64,000 nucleotides of DNA from Streptosporangium carneum. GTDB taxonomy: Bacteria > Actinomycetota > Actinomycetes > Streptosporangiales > Streptosporangiaceae. The stretch covers positions 1 through 64,000 of the forward strand of contig NZ_BSEV01000004.1 of assembly GCF_027922005.1 (NCBI RefSeq). Reading direction: 5' to 3'. Shown here one piece after another: positions 19,245 to 27,858 of this stretch. Positions within the stretch are counted from its first letter, which is position 1, and each line of letters starts with the position of its first letter. A program made the position numbers and the translations under genes. The notes below the pieces were generated by a model. That model was not told the origin of the DNA and searched no databases. It was given only the letters and a program-made list of their open reading frames with translations.

Positions 19245-20816
19245 TCACCAAGAGCGCGAGCTCACGGGCGTCGTGAGGCGCAGTTCCCCGGCCCGGCGTC
19301 CGATGCCGGCCGCCCCCGACTGGCGCGCGACGTCCTGGGTGAGCATGATCAACATATCCGTCTCCTCCACGCGTCCCGCCGTCGCGGCGCAGGACGCCGC
19401 CGACAGCAGCGCCCAGGCCTGCCTGTTGCCGAAGCCCGAGTGGCGGAACAGGTCCGCGGCCCGGCGGTAGAGCCCGACCGCCGCCGGGTGGTCGCCGCAG
19501 GCTCTGAGCGCGTGCGCCCGCGCGGCCACCGCGTGGGCGTCCTGGAACACCGCCCCCGGCGCGTTCCGGGCCCGCTCGGCCCAGTCGGACGCGCGAGGGT
19601 CGCCCGCGTCCGCCGCCGCGCAGGCGAGCAACTCGTACCACAGCGGTCGCAGCGAGGCGGGAACGGCGGGCAGCCCGGCTCCGCCGCCCGCGTCGAGCAG
19701 CAGGGCGAGGCAGGGCCCGGGGTCGCCGGACAGGCGCACGGCGGCCTCCAGCGGGGCCAGCCCGCCGACGCTCAGGTAGAGAGCGCCCGCGCGGGACGGG
19801 GCGACGGCCCGCTCCGCCTGGCCCGCCCCCCGCGCCGAGGTCCGCTCGCCCGTCAGGGCCTGGCACTGCGACCACAGCGCCCGCGTCAGATCCGCGATGG
19901 GGCCCCTCGCCGTCCGCCCGAGGAGCCTACGTGCCTCCGCGGCCAGGCGTCCGGCCTCCGTGACCGTCCCGACCTGCAGGTGGAGGTGGCTCAGCGCGAC
20001 CAGCAGGACGGGTTCCGCGTAGGAGAACTCGCCCCTGCCTGCGACGGACAACCCCAGTCTCAGGTGCCGTTCCGCCTCGGTGAACCTGCCGGCCAGGGTC
20101 TCGCCCCAGCCCAGGACGCCGAGGCACTCCGCGAGGGCGGCGGGTTCCGTCTCCGGCGGCCTGTCCATGATCATGGCGCTCTCCGTCAGGGAGTCCCGAG
20201 CCGTCTCGGCCCTGCCCGCCAGGGCGTCGCGCAGGCCGAGCAGCGCCAGAACGCCCGCCTCCGTGATCGCGTCGCCGTTCTCGCGCGCCAGCCGCAGGGC
20301 GGTCTCCAGCCTCGGGAGCTCGACGTCCCGCCCGTCGAGCACACTTGCGATCCCGTGTCCGACGACGAGCGCGGCGGCCGGGCCGGACGGGGTCCCGTCC
20401 AGTCGCGTCAGCTCCGCGCCGAGGAGCGTCCGGGCCGCGCCGTGGTTTCCCAGGGCGCACTCGATGCGGGCGTGCCGCACGACCGCGGACGTCCGTACGG
20501 CGTCCGGCATCCGGAAGGCGTGCCCGGTGATCTCGCGGAGCAGGGCCCGGCTCTCCTCGAGCCGTCCGGCCAGTGCGAGCGCGCGGCTCAGCACGTCCAG
20601 CAGTGAGATGTGGCCGGCATCGCCGCGGCGCTCCGGCGGGAACGCGCTCAGCGCGGCCCGCAGCCAGCAGACGGCGGTCTCGGGCGCCGACTTCATGACC
20701 GCCTCGGCCGCGCCGGCCAGGATCGCCGGGTCCTCGCCGGGCCCGTCGAGGGACCGGTCCCGCCTCTCGCGCCGGAGGTGGACCCGTTCCTGATGGACTG
20801 CCGATTCGTTCCCCAT
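19245..20816 (-). CDS. TPR-repeat protein resembling the middle of LAL regulators
   Basis: Roughly 523 residues of alpha-helical repeats, starting with segments such as ETAVCWLRAALSAFPP and RALALAGRLEESRALLREI, which look like the TPR region behind the ATPase domain in large LuxR-family (LAL) regulators. No P-loop is present at the N-terminus and no LuxR helix-turn-helix at the C-terminus; the protein stops soon after the last helices. Either it is a stand-alone scaffold or a relic of a LAL gene cut at both ends. The reading frame is intact and the composition coding-like. ATG 20816 is chosen; GTG 20819 is possible. The ribosome site is weak. It is divergent from the SIS/hypA genes. Confidence 0.65.
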   Translation of the reverse strand: MGNESAVHQERVHLRRERRDRSLDGPGEDPAILAGAAEAVMKSAPETAVCWLRAALSAFPPERRGDAGHISLLDVLSRALALAGRLEESRALLREITGHAFRMPDAVRTSAVVRHARIECALGNHGAARTLLGAELTRLDGTPSGPAAALVVGHGIASVLDGRDVELPRLETALRLARENGDAITEAGVLALLGLRDALAGRAETARDSLTESAMIMDRPPETEPAALAECLGVLGWGETLAGRFTEAERHLRLGLSVAGRGEFSYAEPVLLVALSHLHLQVGTVTEAGRLAAEARRLLGRTARGPIADLTRALWSQCQALTGERTSARGAGQAERAVAPSRAGALYLSVGGLAPLEAAVRLSGDPGPCLALLLDAGGGAGLPAVPASLRPLWYELLACAAADAGDPRASDWAERARNAPGAVFQDAHAVAARAHALRACGDHPAAVGLYRRAADLFRHSGFGNRQAWALLSAASCAATAGRVEETDMLIMLTQDVARQSGAAGIGRRAGELRLTTPVSSRSW

Positions 20817-20824
20817 CACACCAT

Positions 20825-20875
20825 TACCCGATCAGGCGAGTTCCCTATTGTCAATAATACCTACCTGATTAGGGG
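20825..20875. promoter_or_regulatory. Divergent control region with two similar 14-bp sites
   Basis: TACCCGATCAGGCG (20825-20838) and TACCTGATTAGGGG (20862-20875) match at 11 of 14 positions and sit 37 bp apart in an unusually AT-rich gap between the TPR gene and the SIS/hypA genes. The second contains the dyad CCT-N4-AGG. A minus-strand TTGACA (20854-20849) lies between them, but no well-spaced -10 follows; GTATATAT on the plus strand is a possible -10. The regulator is unknown. Confidence 0.4.
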
Positions 20876-21047
20876 GTATATATGCATTTCTGTCCCGGAT
20901 TCCCGGGGGCGACCGGCGGTGCGGGCGGCGCGGGGGAGGGGTGCGCCCATGATCAGACCTTTACTGCGGCTTGCGGCCCCGGAGGTGTCGGCTCTTCGAA
21001 CACGCAACGTAGCCTGACAACTACCGTAGATAACGGAGTGTTCGCAT

Positions 21048-21668
21048 ATGCCACTGACATCGACCATGCACCCGACGGTCGGCGAGGCCTTCCTCAAACG
21101 TGACCGCGCCGGTCGGGCCCTCGCCGCGAACTCCGAGCGCATCGCGCTCGCGTGCCGCGAGATGGCGGCCCGCTTCCGCCGGGGCGGAAAACTGATCGTC
21201 TTCGGCAACGGCGGCGGCGGCGCCGACGCGGCCCACATCGCCGTCGAGTTCATGCATCCGGTCATCGTCGGGAAGGAGGCGCTGCCCGCGCTGGCGCTGA
21301 GCAACGACTCGGCGACGGTCACCGGGCTGAGCAGTCGCGAGGGGTTCGCGGAGGCCTTCGCCCACCAGGTGCGCCGGTGGGCGGATCCGGCGGACATGGC
21401 GCTGGGGATCTCCCGTGACGGCCGGTGCGAGAACGTCCTGCGTGCCCTGGAGGCCGCGAGGGAACTGGGCCTGTTCACCCTCGCGCTGGTCGGAGGCGGG
21501 GGCGGGGCCATCATGCGCGACCGGGCGGCCGACCACATCCTGGTCGCCGACTCCGACGATCCCGCCGTGGTCAAGGAGATCCACGTGACCATGTACCACG
21601 TCGTGTGGGAGCTGGTCCACGTGCTCTTCGAGCAGCCAGGCCTGATCGGCGACGGGGGGGCCGGATGA
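21048..21668 (+). CDS. SIS-domain protein, GmhA-like (first of two)
   Basis: 206 residues. The sugar-phosphate-binding loop reads FGNGGGGADAAHIAVEF, close to the GNGGSAADAQH of sedoheptulose-7-phosphate isomerases; ALSNDSATVT and VKEIHVTMYHVVWELVH also fit the family. SIS proteins of this kind accompany actinobacterial [NiFe]-hydrogenase maturation genes, where their role is not established. Its stop overlaps the ATG of a second SIS gene, and hypA follows, so a role in the same pathway is likelier than heptose synthesis; no other heptose genes are in view. Confidence 0.85.
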   Translation: MPLTSTMHPTVGEAFLKRDRAGRALAANSERIALACREMAARFRRGGKLIVFGNGGGGADAAHIAVEFMHPVIVGKEALPALALSNDSATVTGLSSREGFAEAFAHQVRRWADPADMALGISRDGRCENVLRALEAARELGLFTLALVGGGGGAIMRDRAADHILVADSDDPAVVKEIHVTMYHVVWELVHVLFEQPGLIGDGGAG

Positions 21669-22360
21669 GCATGCTCGAGGAGCCTCGGGGCGGGGGAGCG
21701 TGCGGGTTTCCCTCCTTCCTCTACCCGGGGCAGGCGGACCTCGGCTCGGTGCTGGCGGAGGCCCGCCGGTCGACCGAGGAGAAGGCGGCCGAGATCGTGC
21801 GGCTGCGCTGGCAGGTGGCCGAGATGGCGGGCGACGAGCTCGCGGAGTGCGCGCAGGAGATGGCCATCCGGTTCGCCTCCGGCGGCAGGCTGTTCGCCTT
21901 CGGCAACGGCGGCAGCAGCACCGACGCGCAGGAGGTCGCGACGACCTTCCTGTACCCCGCCTACGGCCTGTCCCTGCCGGCTCTCTCCCTGACCGGCGAC
22001 GTCGCCGTGGTCACCGCGCTCTCCAACGACGTGGGGTTCGACGTCGTCTTCGCGCGCCAGCTGGCCGCGCTGGGACGTCGCGGAGACATCGCCGTCGGCC
22101 TGTCGACGAGCGGGGGCTCCTTCAACGTCCTGCAGGCCTTCGAGGAGGCCTCGCGCAGGGGCATGCTCACCATCGGCCTGGCCGGTGACCAGGGGGGCAA
22201 ACTGGCGGGCCTCGGCCTGCTCGACTACCTGTTCGTCATCCCCTCGTCGTCGGTGCACCGCATCCAGGAGGCTCAGACGACGCTCTACCACGTGCTGTGG
22301 GAGCTGACCCAGCACGCGCTCGGGGCGGTGCCCGCCCCGCAGGTCCATGACGCCGGCTGA
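21665..22360 (+). CDS. SIS-domain protein, GmhA-like (second of two)
   Basis: 231 residues, start ATG overlapping the previous stop (ATGA at 21665-21668). The loop is FGNGGSSTDAQEVATTF, followed by GLSTSGGSFNVLQAF and a C-terminal SSSVHRIQEAQTTLYHVLW. It is a paralogue of the preceding gene, with a ~35-residue extra N-terminal segment. The first protein reads GISRDGRCENV where this one reads GLSTSGGSFNV, so the phosphate-binding STSG loop is lost in the first and kept in the second. A pair with one active and one altered subunit, perhaps a heteromer, is an inference. Confidence 0.85.
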   Translation: MSMLEEPRGGGACGFPSFLYPGQADLGSVLAEARRSTEEKAAEIVRLRWQVAEMAGDELAECAQEMAIRFASGGRLFAFGNGGSSTDAQEVATTFLYPAYGLSLPALSLTGDVAVVTALSNDVGFDVVFARQLAALGRRGDIAVGLSTSGGSFNVLQAFEEASRRGMLTIGLAGDQGGKLAGLGLLDYLFVIPSSSVHRIQEAQTTLYHVLWELTQHALGAVPAPQVHDAG

Positions 22361-22595
22361 GGGCGGCGCCCCGGCCGGGGCCGACCGCGCCCGAGGCCGG
22401 GGCCGTGGTCTCCGCGCCGGAGCCGGCCGCCGGAGCGGCGGCGCGACGGATCGCGACGGGACCCGCCGCAGGCCGCGAAGAGGAGCGGGCGCGCTGAGAC
22501 GGCTGCTCGTGGCGGCGCTGGTGATAGGGGCGGGAGTGGTGGTCTACCAGGTTCTCCCCGACGTCAGGCGCTATCTGAGGATCAGGGAGATGTGA
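22347..22595 (+). CDS. Small single-helix protein with RYLRIREM tail
   Basis: 82 residues from ATG 22347, overlapping the second SIS gene by 14 bases. The first ~48 residues are Gly/Arg-rich and probably not conserved; the rest is one helix (RLLVAALVIGAGVVVYQVL) followed by PDVRRYLRIREM. That helix-plus-tail is what I recall for very small actinobacterial proteins (DUF6893 type) found near hydrogenase genes. The true start may therefore be later, at a GTG near 22509. Function unknown. Confidence 0.6.
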   Translation: MTPAEGGAPAGADRARGRGRGLRAGAGRRSGGATDRDGTRRRPRRGAGALRRLLVAALVIGAGVVVYQVLPDVRRYLRIREM

Positions 22596-22697
22596 CGGCT
22601 CCGGCTCCGCGGACGTCTTCTCGCGGGACTCTCCGCACAGGGCGCGGCGCACGGCCTGGAACATCACATCGAGACATCGAACGAGGTGACGTCAGTC

Positions 22698-23090
22698 ATG
22701 CATGAACTCGGGATCGCGGAGGCGATTCTCGCCGAGGTGGAGAACCGCGCCGACGGCAGGAGGGTGCGGTGGGCGCGGGTGCACGCGGGCGCCCTGCTCC
22801 GCATCACGGAGCCGGCGATCAACCACGCGTTCGCCAAGGTGGCGGACGGCTCGCCCGCCGAGGGGGCGCAGGTGGAGCTGGTCATCGTCCCCGTGCAGCT
22901 CATCTGCCTTTCCTGCGGCCAGACGGCCGCGTCGGTCGTCCCCCTTGTCACCTGTCCCGAGTGCGGTGGCACCGACGTCGTGACGGAGGGCGGCGACGAT
23001 CTCGTCCTCGAGTCCATCCAGCTGGCGGAGGCGGCCCGCGCGGCCGGAGGCGCGCGGCGAGATCGCGGAGGTCCCGCCGGGCCCTCCTGA
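22698..23090 (+). CDS. hypA: HypA, hydrogenase/urease nickel metallochaperone
   Basis: 130 residues. It begins MHELG, with His2 the nickel ligand, which fixes the start at ATG 22698 even though the frame is open a few codons earlier. A zinc site of two CxxC pairs is present (CLSCGQ and CPECGG). HypA hands nickel to the [NiFe]-hydrogenase large subunit with HypB. No hypB-F or hydrogenase genes lie in this window. The C-terminal tail of ~20 residues is Gly/Arg-rich. A strong hairpin directly after the stop ends the operon. Confidence 0.93.
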   Translation: MHELGIAEAILAEVENRADGRRVRWARVHAGALLRITEPAINHAFAKVADGSPAEGAQVELVIVPVQLICLSCGQTAASVVPLVTCPECGGTDVVTEGGDDLVLESIQLAEAARAAGGARRDRGGPAGPS

Positions 23091-23091
23091 C

Positions 23092-23118
23092 CCGGCCGCC
23101 GCCCGCGTCGGCGGCCGG
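23092..23118 (+). terminator. Hairpin terminator after hypA
   Basis: A perfect 10-bp stem, CCGGCCGCCG (23092-23101) with CGGCGGCCGG (23109-23118), 7-nt loop, starting two bases after the hypA stop. It indicates that the SIS-SIS-small protein-hypA unit is complete at its 3' end. Confidence 0.75.
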
Positions 23119-23504
23119 ACCCGGCCGGGCCCGACCGCCTGACGCGGACCGCCGGCGATCGTCGGCGGGATCGCCGAGACGTCGTCGGGGCCGGTCGTGC
23201 CCCGAGAAAAGACGATCGCGGTATGTCTTGCCGTACGCGGGGCATGTGAGCTGTTGGGAATTGATTCGCCCCGTGCCGCCCGCGAGGGCCGGACGGTCGC
23301 GGTGGCCGCCCGGCGGTCCGTTGAGGCCGCGCGGTCCGTCCGTGACCCGTCTGTCCCCGCGCCGCCGCCGGGCGGATCGGTGAGGATCCTCCGGGCCGGT
23401 CTCGCCGAAGACCGCCTTCGGCGGCGCCCGAGCCGCCGGCCCGCCGGTCGGCGTCTTCCCGCGCGGATCCGCCGACGACCCGAGATCCAACGGGGGTGTT
23501 GGAC
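23119..23504. other. Gap between hypA and the acidic protein gene
   Basis: 386 bases with no supportable gene. Short less-GC patches near 23240-23275 (TTGGGAATTGATTCG) could hold the promoter for the next gene. Several short GC-rich inverted repeats (for example around 23400-23430) are present but none is clearly a regulatory RNA. Confidence 0.5.
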
Positions 23505-23918
23505 ATGAAGGAGCAGAGGGAGTCCGAGGACACGGTCCGCTTCGAGGGAGCGGAGCACGGTTACTCTCCCGACGTGGGACGCGCGAGCGAGGAGGTGTCC
23601 GAGTCGGGTGACCGGGCCTTCGGCTCGCCGCCGGAGGGCAGGGCGCCGGGGCGTGAGCCGTCCGAGGCGGAGCGTCAGGGGGTCTCCTCGACGGAAACCG
23701 AGCCGGAGGGGCCCCTCGGCGTCGGCGTCAGCTCGGCCAGGAGCGCCGAGGAGATCGCGCAGAAGGAGGGTGAGGAGGGCAGGAGAACGGAGGGCGTCGA
23801 CGACGGGACGGGGCGCCCCTACGGCACCTCCGGTCCCAAGAGCGCCACCGGCGTCGAGCCGCAGGAAACCGTCGAGGAGGAGAGCCCGCACATCCCTCCG
23901 GGAGACCAGGCGGGCTGA
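23505..23918 (+). CDS. Acidic, probably disordered protein of unknown function
   Basis: 137 residues from ATG 23505 (GTG 23496 possible; GGGGG upstream is the likely ribosome site). The sequence is rich in Glu, Gly, Ser and Pro with no predicted fold or membrane segment. The C-terminal part (GTGRPYGTSGPKSATGVEP and a PHIPPGDQ end) looks more constrained than the rest. No family recognised. Stress-related hydrophilins have similar composition, but that is only a comparison. Confidence 0.6.
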   Translation: MKEQRESEDTVRFEGAEHGYSPDVGRASEEVSESGDRAFGSPPEGRAPGREPSEAERQGVSSTETEPEGPLGVGVSSARSAEEIAQKEGEEGRRTEGVDDGTGRPYGTSGPKSATGVEPQETVEEESPHIPPGDQAG

Positions 23919-24122
23919 CCGCGGGCGTGCCGCCCCCGAGGGGGCCGGGAAACGCGGAAAGGAAAACCGGCGGGTCTTTCGCTCTTTCCCGGCCGCCCCT
24001 CCTCGGAAATGTTCTCCCGCGTTACCATGATTCCGCACAACTGGTTTCACGAAAATATCCTTCGGGATTTTCGGTCGCACGGGTCGGGTTAGACCGGTTT
24101 TGCCAGTTAGGCGGATAGTTAA

Positions 24123-25154
24123 ATGCGTCGGTTGCTTTTTGTGTTTATGGCAGCGGTTTTGGCGGTAAGTGCGTGTGGCTCACCTGAATCCGTAGTGTCC
24201 GGAAAGGTGGTGGGCGCCGCGTGCGCCAATCACCGGCAACAGCTCGCCTCGCCGAAGAATCGCGTGGAGACGACCGAAATCACCGTCGGCTCCATACCGA
24301 TCCCCGACACGGCGGCGTTGGAGATAGCCATGGACTGCGGCTTCTTCGAGCGCGAGGGGCTGAGGGTCAGGAAAGAGATCATCCAGGGTTCGGCGGCCGC
24401 CATCCCCGACCTCAAGGCGGGGCATCTGCAGTTCTGCCTGCTGAACCACGTCACCGCGCTGGCGGCGCAGCACAGCGGGGTGGTCGACCTCAGATACGTC
24501 GCGGACGCCTACCAGGCGGCTCCGGAGACCTTCCTGCTCATGACGAGAAAGGACTCCACGCTGCGCACGCCCGCCGACCTGCGCGGCCAGACCATAGCCG
24601 TGACCACCCTCAAGAGCATCGGGACCCTCACCACCGAGGTCACGCTCAAGGCGTACGGTCTGACGGCGGCCGACGTGAAGATGGTCGAGATGCCTCTGCC
24701 GAACATGCCCGCGGCGCTGCAGGCGGGCACCGTCGCCGTGGCCTGGATGACCGAGCCCTTCGTCACCGCGGTGCGGCGGCAGGGCGCGAAGCGGATCGCC
24801 GACGTGATGGCAGGCCCGACCGACCGTTTCCCCGTCGCCGGATACGGCACGACGGCCACGTTCGCCGAGCGCAACCCCGAGATCGTCGCGGCCTTCCAGC
24901 GGGCTATCACCGCCGGTCAGGAGGTCGCGGCGAGCGACCGCGGGGTGATCACGAAGATCCTTCCCGTCTACACGAGGATCAGCCCCCAGGACGCGGCCCA
25001 GGTCACGCTGGGCAGCTACCCCACCGCCCTGGACCCCGCCAGGTTGGAACGGGTCGCCGCCGCCCTGCGGGAGTACGGCTACACCGACGGGCCGGTCGAC
25101 GTCAGTCCCATGCTGCGGCTGCTGGGCCCGATGGCGACGGGCGCCACGGGATGA
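24123..25154 (+). CDS. Orphan ABC substrate-binding lipoprotein, NMT1/SsuA type
   Basis: 343 residues. A signal peptide with lipobox (AVLAVSACGS, Cys ~19) is followed by an NMT1/THI5-like periplasmic fold: ITVGSIPIPDTAALEIAMD, then GFFEREGLRV, LKAGHLQF, TPADLRGQTIAV and PNMPAALQAGTVAVAWMTEPF. It probably binds a small ligand such as a nitrate/sulfonate/pyrimidine-type molecule outside the cell. No ATPase or permease gene is adjacent, so it either works with a distant transporter or is a sensor. The promoter region is AT-rich and no good ribosome site is visible, so a leaderless or weakly initiated message is possible. Confidence 0.85.
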   Translation: MRRLLFVFMAAVLAVSACGSPESVVSGKVVGAACANHRQQLASPKNRVETTEITVGSIPIPDTAALEIAMDCGFFEREGLRVRKEIIQGSAAAIPDLKAGHLQFCLLNHVTALAAQHSGVVDLRYVADAYQAAPETFLLMTRKDSTLRTPADLRGQTIAVTTLKSIGTLTTEVTLKAYGLTAADVKMVEMPLPNMPAALQAGTVAVAWMTEPFVTAVRRQGAKRIADVMAGPTDRFPVAGYGTTATFAERNPEIVAAFQRAITAGQEVAASDRGVITKILPVYTRISPQDAAQVTLGSYPTALDPARLERVAAALREYGYTDGPVDVSPMLRLLGPMATGATG

Positions 25155-25351
25155 GGGGGCCGCAGGCTCCGTTCCGCTGAGCGGCCTTTACGTCTCCTTG
25201 CGCGATGGATTGATTTACCCGCAGGCAGAGCAGGGGATGGATTGCCCGAAACGTGCTGATCATGGACTGATTCAACGCGTTGCCCGGCAGGCGCATCCGA
25301 ACGCGGTCTCGTTTGCGAAGGTATCTCCGTCGAGGCAGAGGAGCGATGCCC

Positions 25352-26401
25352 ATGGTCACCGTCACCCGCGAGGCCGACCGTCTCCGCGAGCGGATGAGCC
25401 GCTACCTGGACGACTTCCTTGAGAGGGAGGCGTCGGGACTGGCCTTCCTCGGTGACGACCTGGACGTGCTGCGGAGGATCCTGCTCGGGTTCGTCCGCGA
25501 GGGCGGCAAACGGCTGCGTCCCTCCTTCGTCCACTGGGGGCACAGGGCGGCGGGCGGATCGCCCGACGACGAGGCCGTGCTCGCCGCGGGCTGCGCCGTC
25601 GAACTCGTGCACGCGTGCGCCCTGATCCTCGACGACGTGATGGACGAGTCGGACACCCGGCGGGGAAGACCGACGGTTCACCTCGCGCTCGCCGAGCACC
25701 ACGGCGGGCAGGGCTGGCGCGGAGACCCCGGACGGTTCGGCGAGTCGACCGCGACCCTGTTCGGCATGCTCGCCTACACCTGGGCCGACGCGGCCCTGCT
25801 GCGTGCCGGGCCCCGCCTCGCCGAGGCGCTGGAGGTGCTCACCCTGCTGCGGGCGGAGGTCGTCGGCGGGCAGTACCTCGACCTCGCCCACGCGGCCAGG
25901 GGCTCGGCCGACCTCGCGGAGGCCGCGCGCATCTCCACCTACAAGTCCGGCAAGTACACCGTCGAACGCCCCCTCCACCTCGGTCACGCCGTCGCGGGCG
26001 GAGACCCGCGGCAGCGCGCCGTGCTCAGTGCCTACGCCCTTCCGCTGGGGGAGGCCTTCCAGCTCCGTGACGACGTGCTCGGCGTCTTCGGCGACCCCTC
26101 GACCACCGGCAAACCCGTCGGGGCCGACCTGCGGCAGGGCAAACACACGTGGCTGACCGCGCTGGCGCGCGAGCGAGCCGACGGGTACGGCGCCGCGCTG
26201 CTGGACCACGTCAGCGACGAGGCGGACGTCGCCGAGGCCAGGGAGCTGATCATCCGCACCGGGGCGCTCGACACGGTCGAAAGGCGCATCGCGGACCTGG
26301 TGTCCCGGGCGACGGAGGCCCTCGAGGGAGGCGGCGTCCCGGCGGAGGCCGTACGGGGGCTGAGCGAACTCGCGGACGCGGCGACGAGGAGGAACGCGTG
26401 A
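25352..26401 (+). CDS. crtE: Geranylgeranyl diphosphate synthase (polyprenyl synthetase)
   Basis: 349 residues from ATG 25352, chosen because the AGAGGAG ribosome site (25337-25343) is 8 nt upstream; ATG 25346 would be only 2 nt away. Both aspartate-rich motifs are present: LILDDVMDESDTRRG and FQLRDDVLGVFGD. It condenses isopentenyl diphosphate to C20 geranylgeranyl diphosphate, the precursor of phytoene. Its stop overlaps the GTG of the desaturase (GTGA at 26398-26401), so the carotenoid genes begin here. Confidence 0.93.
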   Translation: MVTVTREADRLRERMSRYLDDFLEREASGLAFLGDDLDVLRRILLGFVREGGKRLRPSFVHWGHRAAGGSPDDEAVLAAGCAVELVHACALILDDVMDESDTRRGRPTVHLALAEHHGGQGWRGDPGRFGESTATLFGMLAYTWADAALLRAGPRLAEALEVLTLLRAEVVGGQYLDLAHAARGSADLAEAARISTYKSGKYTVERPLHLGHAVAGGDPRQRAVLSAYALPLGEAFQLRDDVLGVFGDPSTTGKPVGADLRQGKHTWLTALARERADGYGAALLDHVSDEADVAEARELIIRTGALDTVERRIADLVSRATEALEGGGVPAEAVRGLSELADAATRRNA

Positions 26402-27858
26402 GACCGGTCGTGGTGATCGGGGCGGGGCTCGGCGGCCTGGCGGCGGCGGTCAGGCTGGCGGCGGCGGGCCGGGAGGTCACACTCGTCGAGGCCCTGGACG
26501 TGCCGGGAGGCTGCTGCGGCACCGCGAGCCTGGGAGAGTACCGCTTCGACACGGGACCCTCCGTGCTGACCATGCCGGACGTGCTGGCCGACGTCTTCGC
26601 CGCCGCGGGGCACGAGATGGAGAGCCTGCTCCCGCTGCGGCGCCTCGACCCGTACTACAGGCTGCGCTACCACGACGGCTCCCACCTGGACGTCGTGCCC
26701 GGCCACGACGCCATGACCGAGGAGGTGCGGCGGCTGTGCGGAGCGGCGGAGGCCGACAGGTACCGCAGGTTCAGGGCCAGGCTCGGCGAGCTGTTCGCCG
26801 CGGAGTGGCCGGCGTTCGTCGACCGCGACATGACGCGGCTGCGGAGCCTGTTCCAGCCCGTGACCCTGGCGCGGCTGGCGGCCCTGGGCGGCTTCCGGCG
26901 GCTCGACCGGCTGGTGCGGGCGCACCTCACCGATCCCAGGCTGGTCAAGGCGCACACCTTCCAGGCCCTGTACGTGGGTCTCTCACCCCAGCAGGCCCTC
27001 GGAATCTACGCCGTGATCGCCCACATGGACACCATCGGCGGCGTCTTCTTCCCCGAGCACGGCGGCATGCACGCCATTCCCCGGGCACTGGCGGCCGTGG
27101 CCGAGAAGGCGGGAGCGCGGATCAGGTACGGCACACGGGCCGTCAAGGTCGAGACCGACTCCTGCGGGGTCTCCGCGGTCAGGCTCGACACGGGCGAACG
27201 CCTGGTCGCCGGGCACGTCGTGGTCGCCTGCGACCTGCCCCGCGCCTACGCCGGACTGCTCCCGAGAGGCGCCGGCGACTGGCGCCTCCGCCGTCCCCGC
27301 TACTCGCCGTCCTGCCTCGTCCTGCACTTCGGCCTCGACCGCCGGCTTCCCGGCCAGGCCCACCACACCCTGCACTTCGGCCGCCGATGGGCCTCGACCT
27401 TCTCCGCCCTGAACGAGGGCAGGCCGCAGCCCGACCCCAGCCTGCTGGTCACCTACCCCGCGTCGGACGCCACCGCCGCCCCCGACGGCCACGCCACCCT
27501 CACCGTGCTGGAACCGACCGCCAACCTCACGGGCGGCAACGACTGGAGCCGCCTCACCCCGCAGCTGGAGGACCGTCTGCTCGGCAGGCTGGCCGACCTC
27601 GGCTACGGAGACCTGACCGCTGCCCCCCGGCTGACCGTCGACCCGCCCGCCTGGGACAGGCGAGGCCACTCCGCGGGCACCCCCTTCGCCCTGGACCACA
27701 GGTTCGCCCAGACGGCCTGGTTCAGACCCGCCGGCATGGCCCGACGCGTCCCCGGCCTGCACTTCGCGGGCATGCACACCGCCCCGGGGGTGGGAGTGCC
27801 GCCGGTGCTGATCTCCGGACGGCTGGCGGCCCAACGCATCCTGGAGACCCCCCGATGA
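26398..27858 (+). CDS. crtI: Phytoene desaturase, CrtI family
   Basis: 486 residues. GTG start behind a perfect GAGGAGGAA site. The FAD-binding motif VVVIGAGLGGLAAAVRLAAAG is at the N-terminus, with DTGPSVLTMPDVLADVF and a C-terminal GMHTAPGVGVPPVLISGRLA typical of CrtI. It desaturates phytoene stepwise toward lycopene or neurosporene. It is overlapped by crtE before it and crtB after it (ATGA at 27855-27858), so the three are one transcript. Confidence 0.94.
   Translation: MRPVVVIGAGLGGLAAAVRLAAAGREVTLVEALDVPGGCCGTASLGEYRFDTGPSVLTMPDVLADVFAAAGHEMESLLPLRRLDPYYRLRYHDGSHLDVVPGHDAMTEEVRRLCGAAEADRYRRFRARLGELFAAEWPAFVDRDMTRLRSLFQPVTLARLAALGGFRRLDRLVRAHLTDPRLVKAHTFQALYVGLSPQQALGIYAVIAHMDTIGGVFFPEHGGMHAIPRALAAVAEKAGARIRYGTRAVKVETDSCGVSAVRLDTGERLVAGHVVVACDLPRAYAGLLPRGAGDWRLRRPRYSPSCLVLHFGLDRRLPGQAHHTLHFGRRWASTFSALNEGRPQPDPSLLVTYPASDATAAPDGHATLTVLEPTANLTGGNDWSRLTPQLEDRLLGRLADLGYGDLTAAPRLTVDPPAWDRRGHSAGTPFALDHRFAQTAWFRPAGMARRVPGLHFAGMHTAPGVGVPPVLISGRLAAQRILETPR

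Noticed and set aside
20882..21103. A 73-codon plus-strand ORF before the first SIS gene
   Set aside because: It overlaps the SIS start in another frame, and its composition is Gly-rich and not coding-like.
23119..23504. GC-rich inverted repeats as a possible CRISPR or structured RNA
   Set aside because: The repeats are short, not identical and not regularly spaced.
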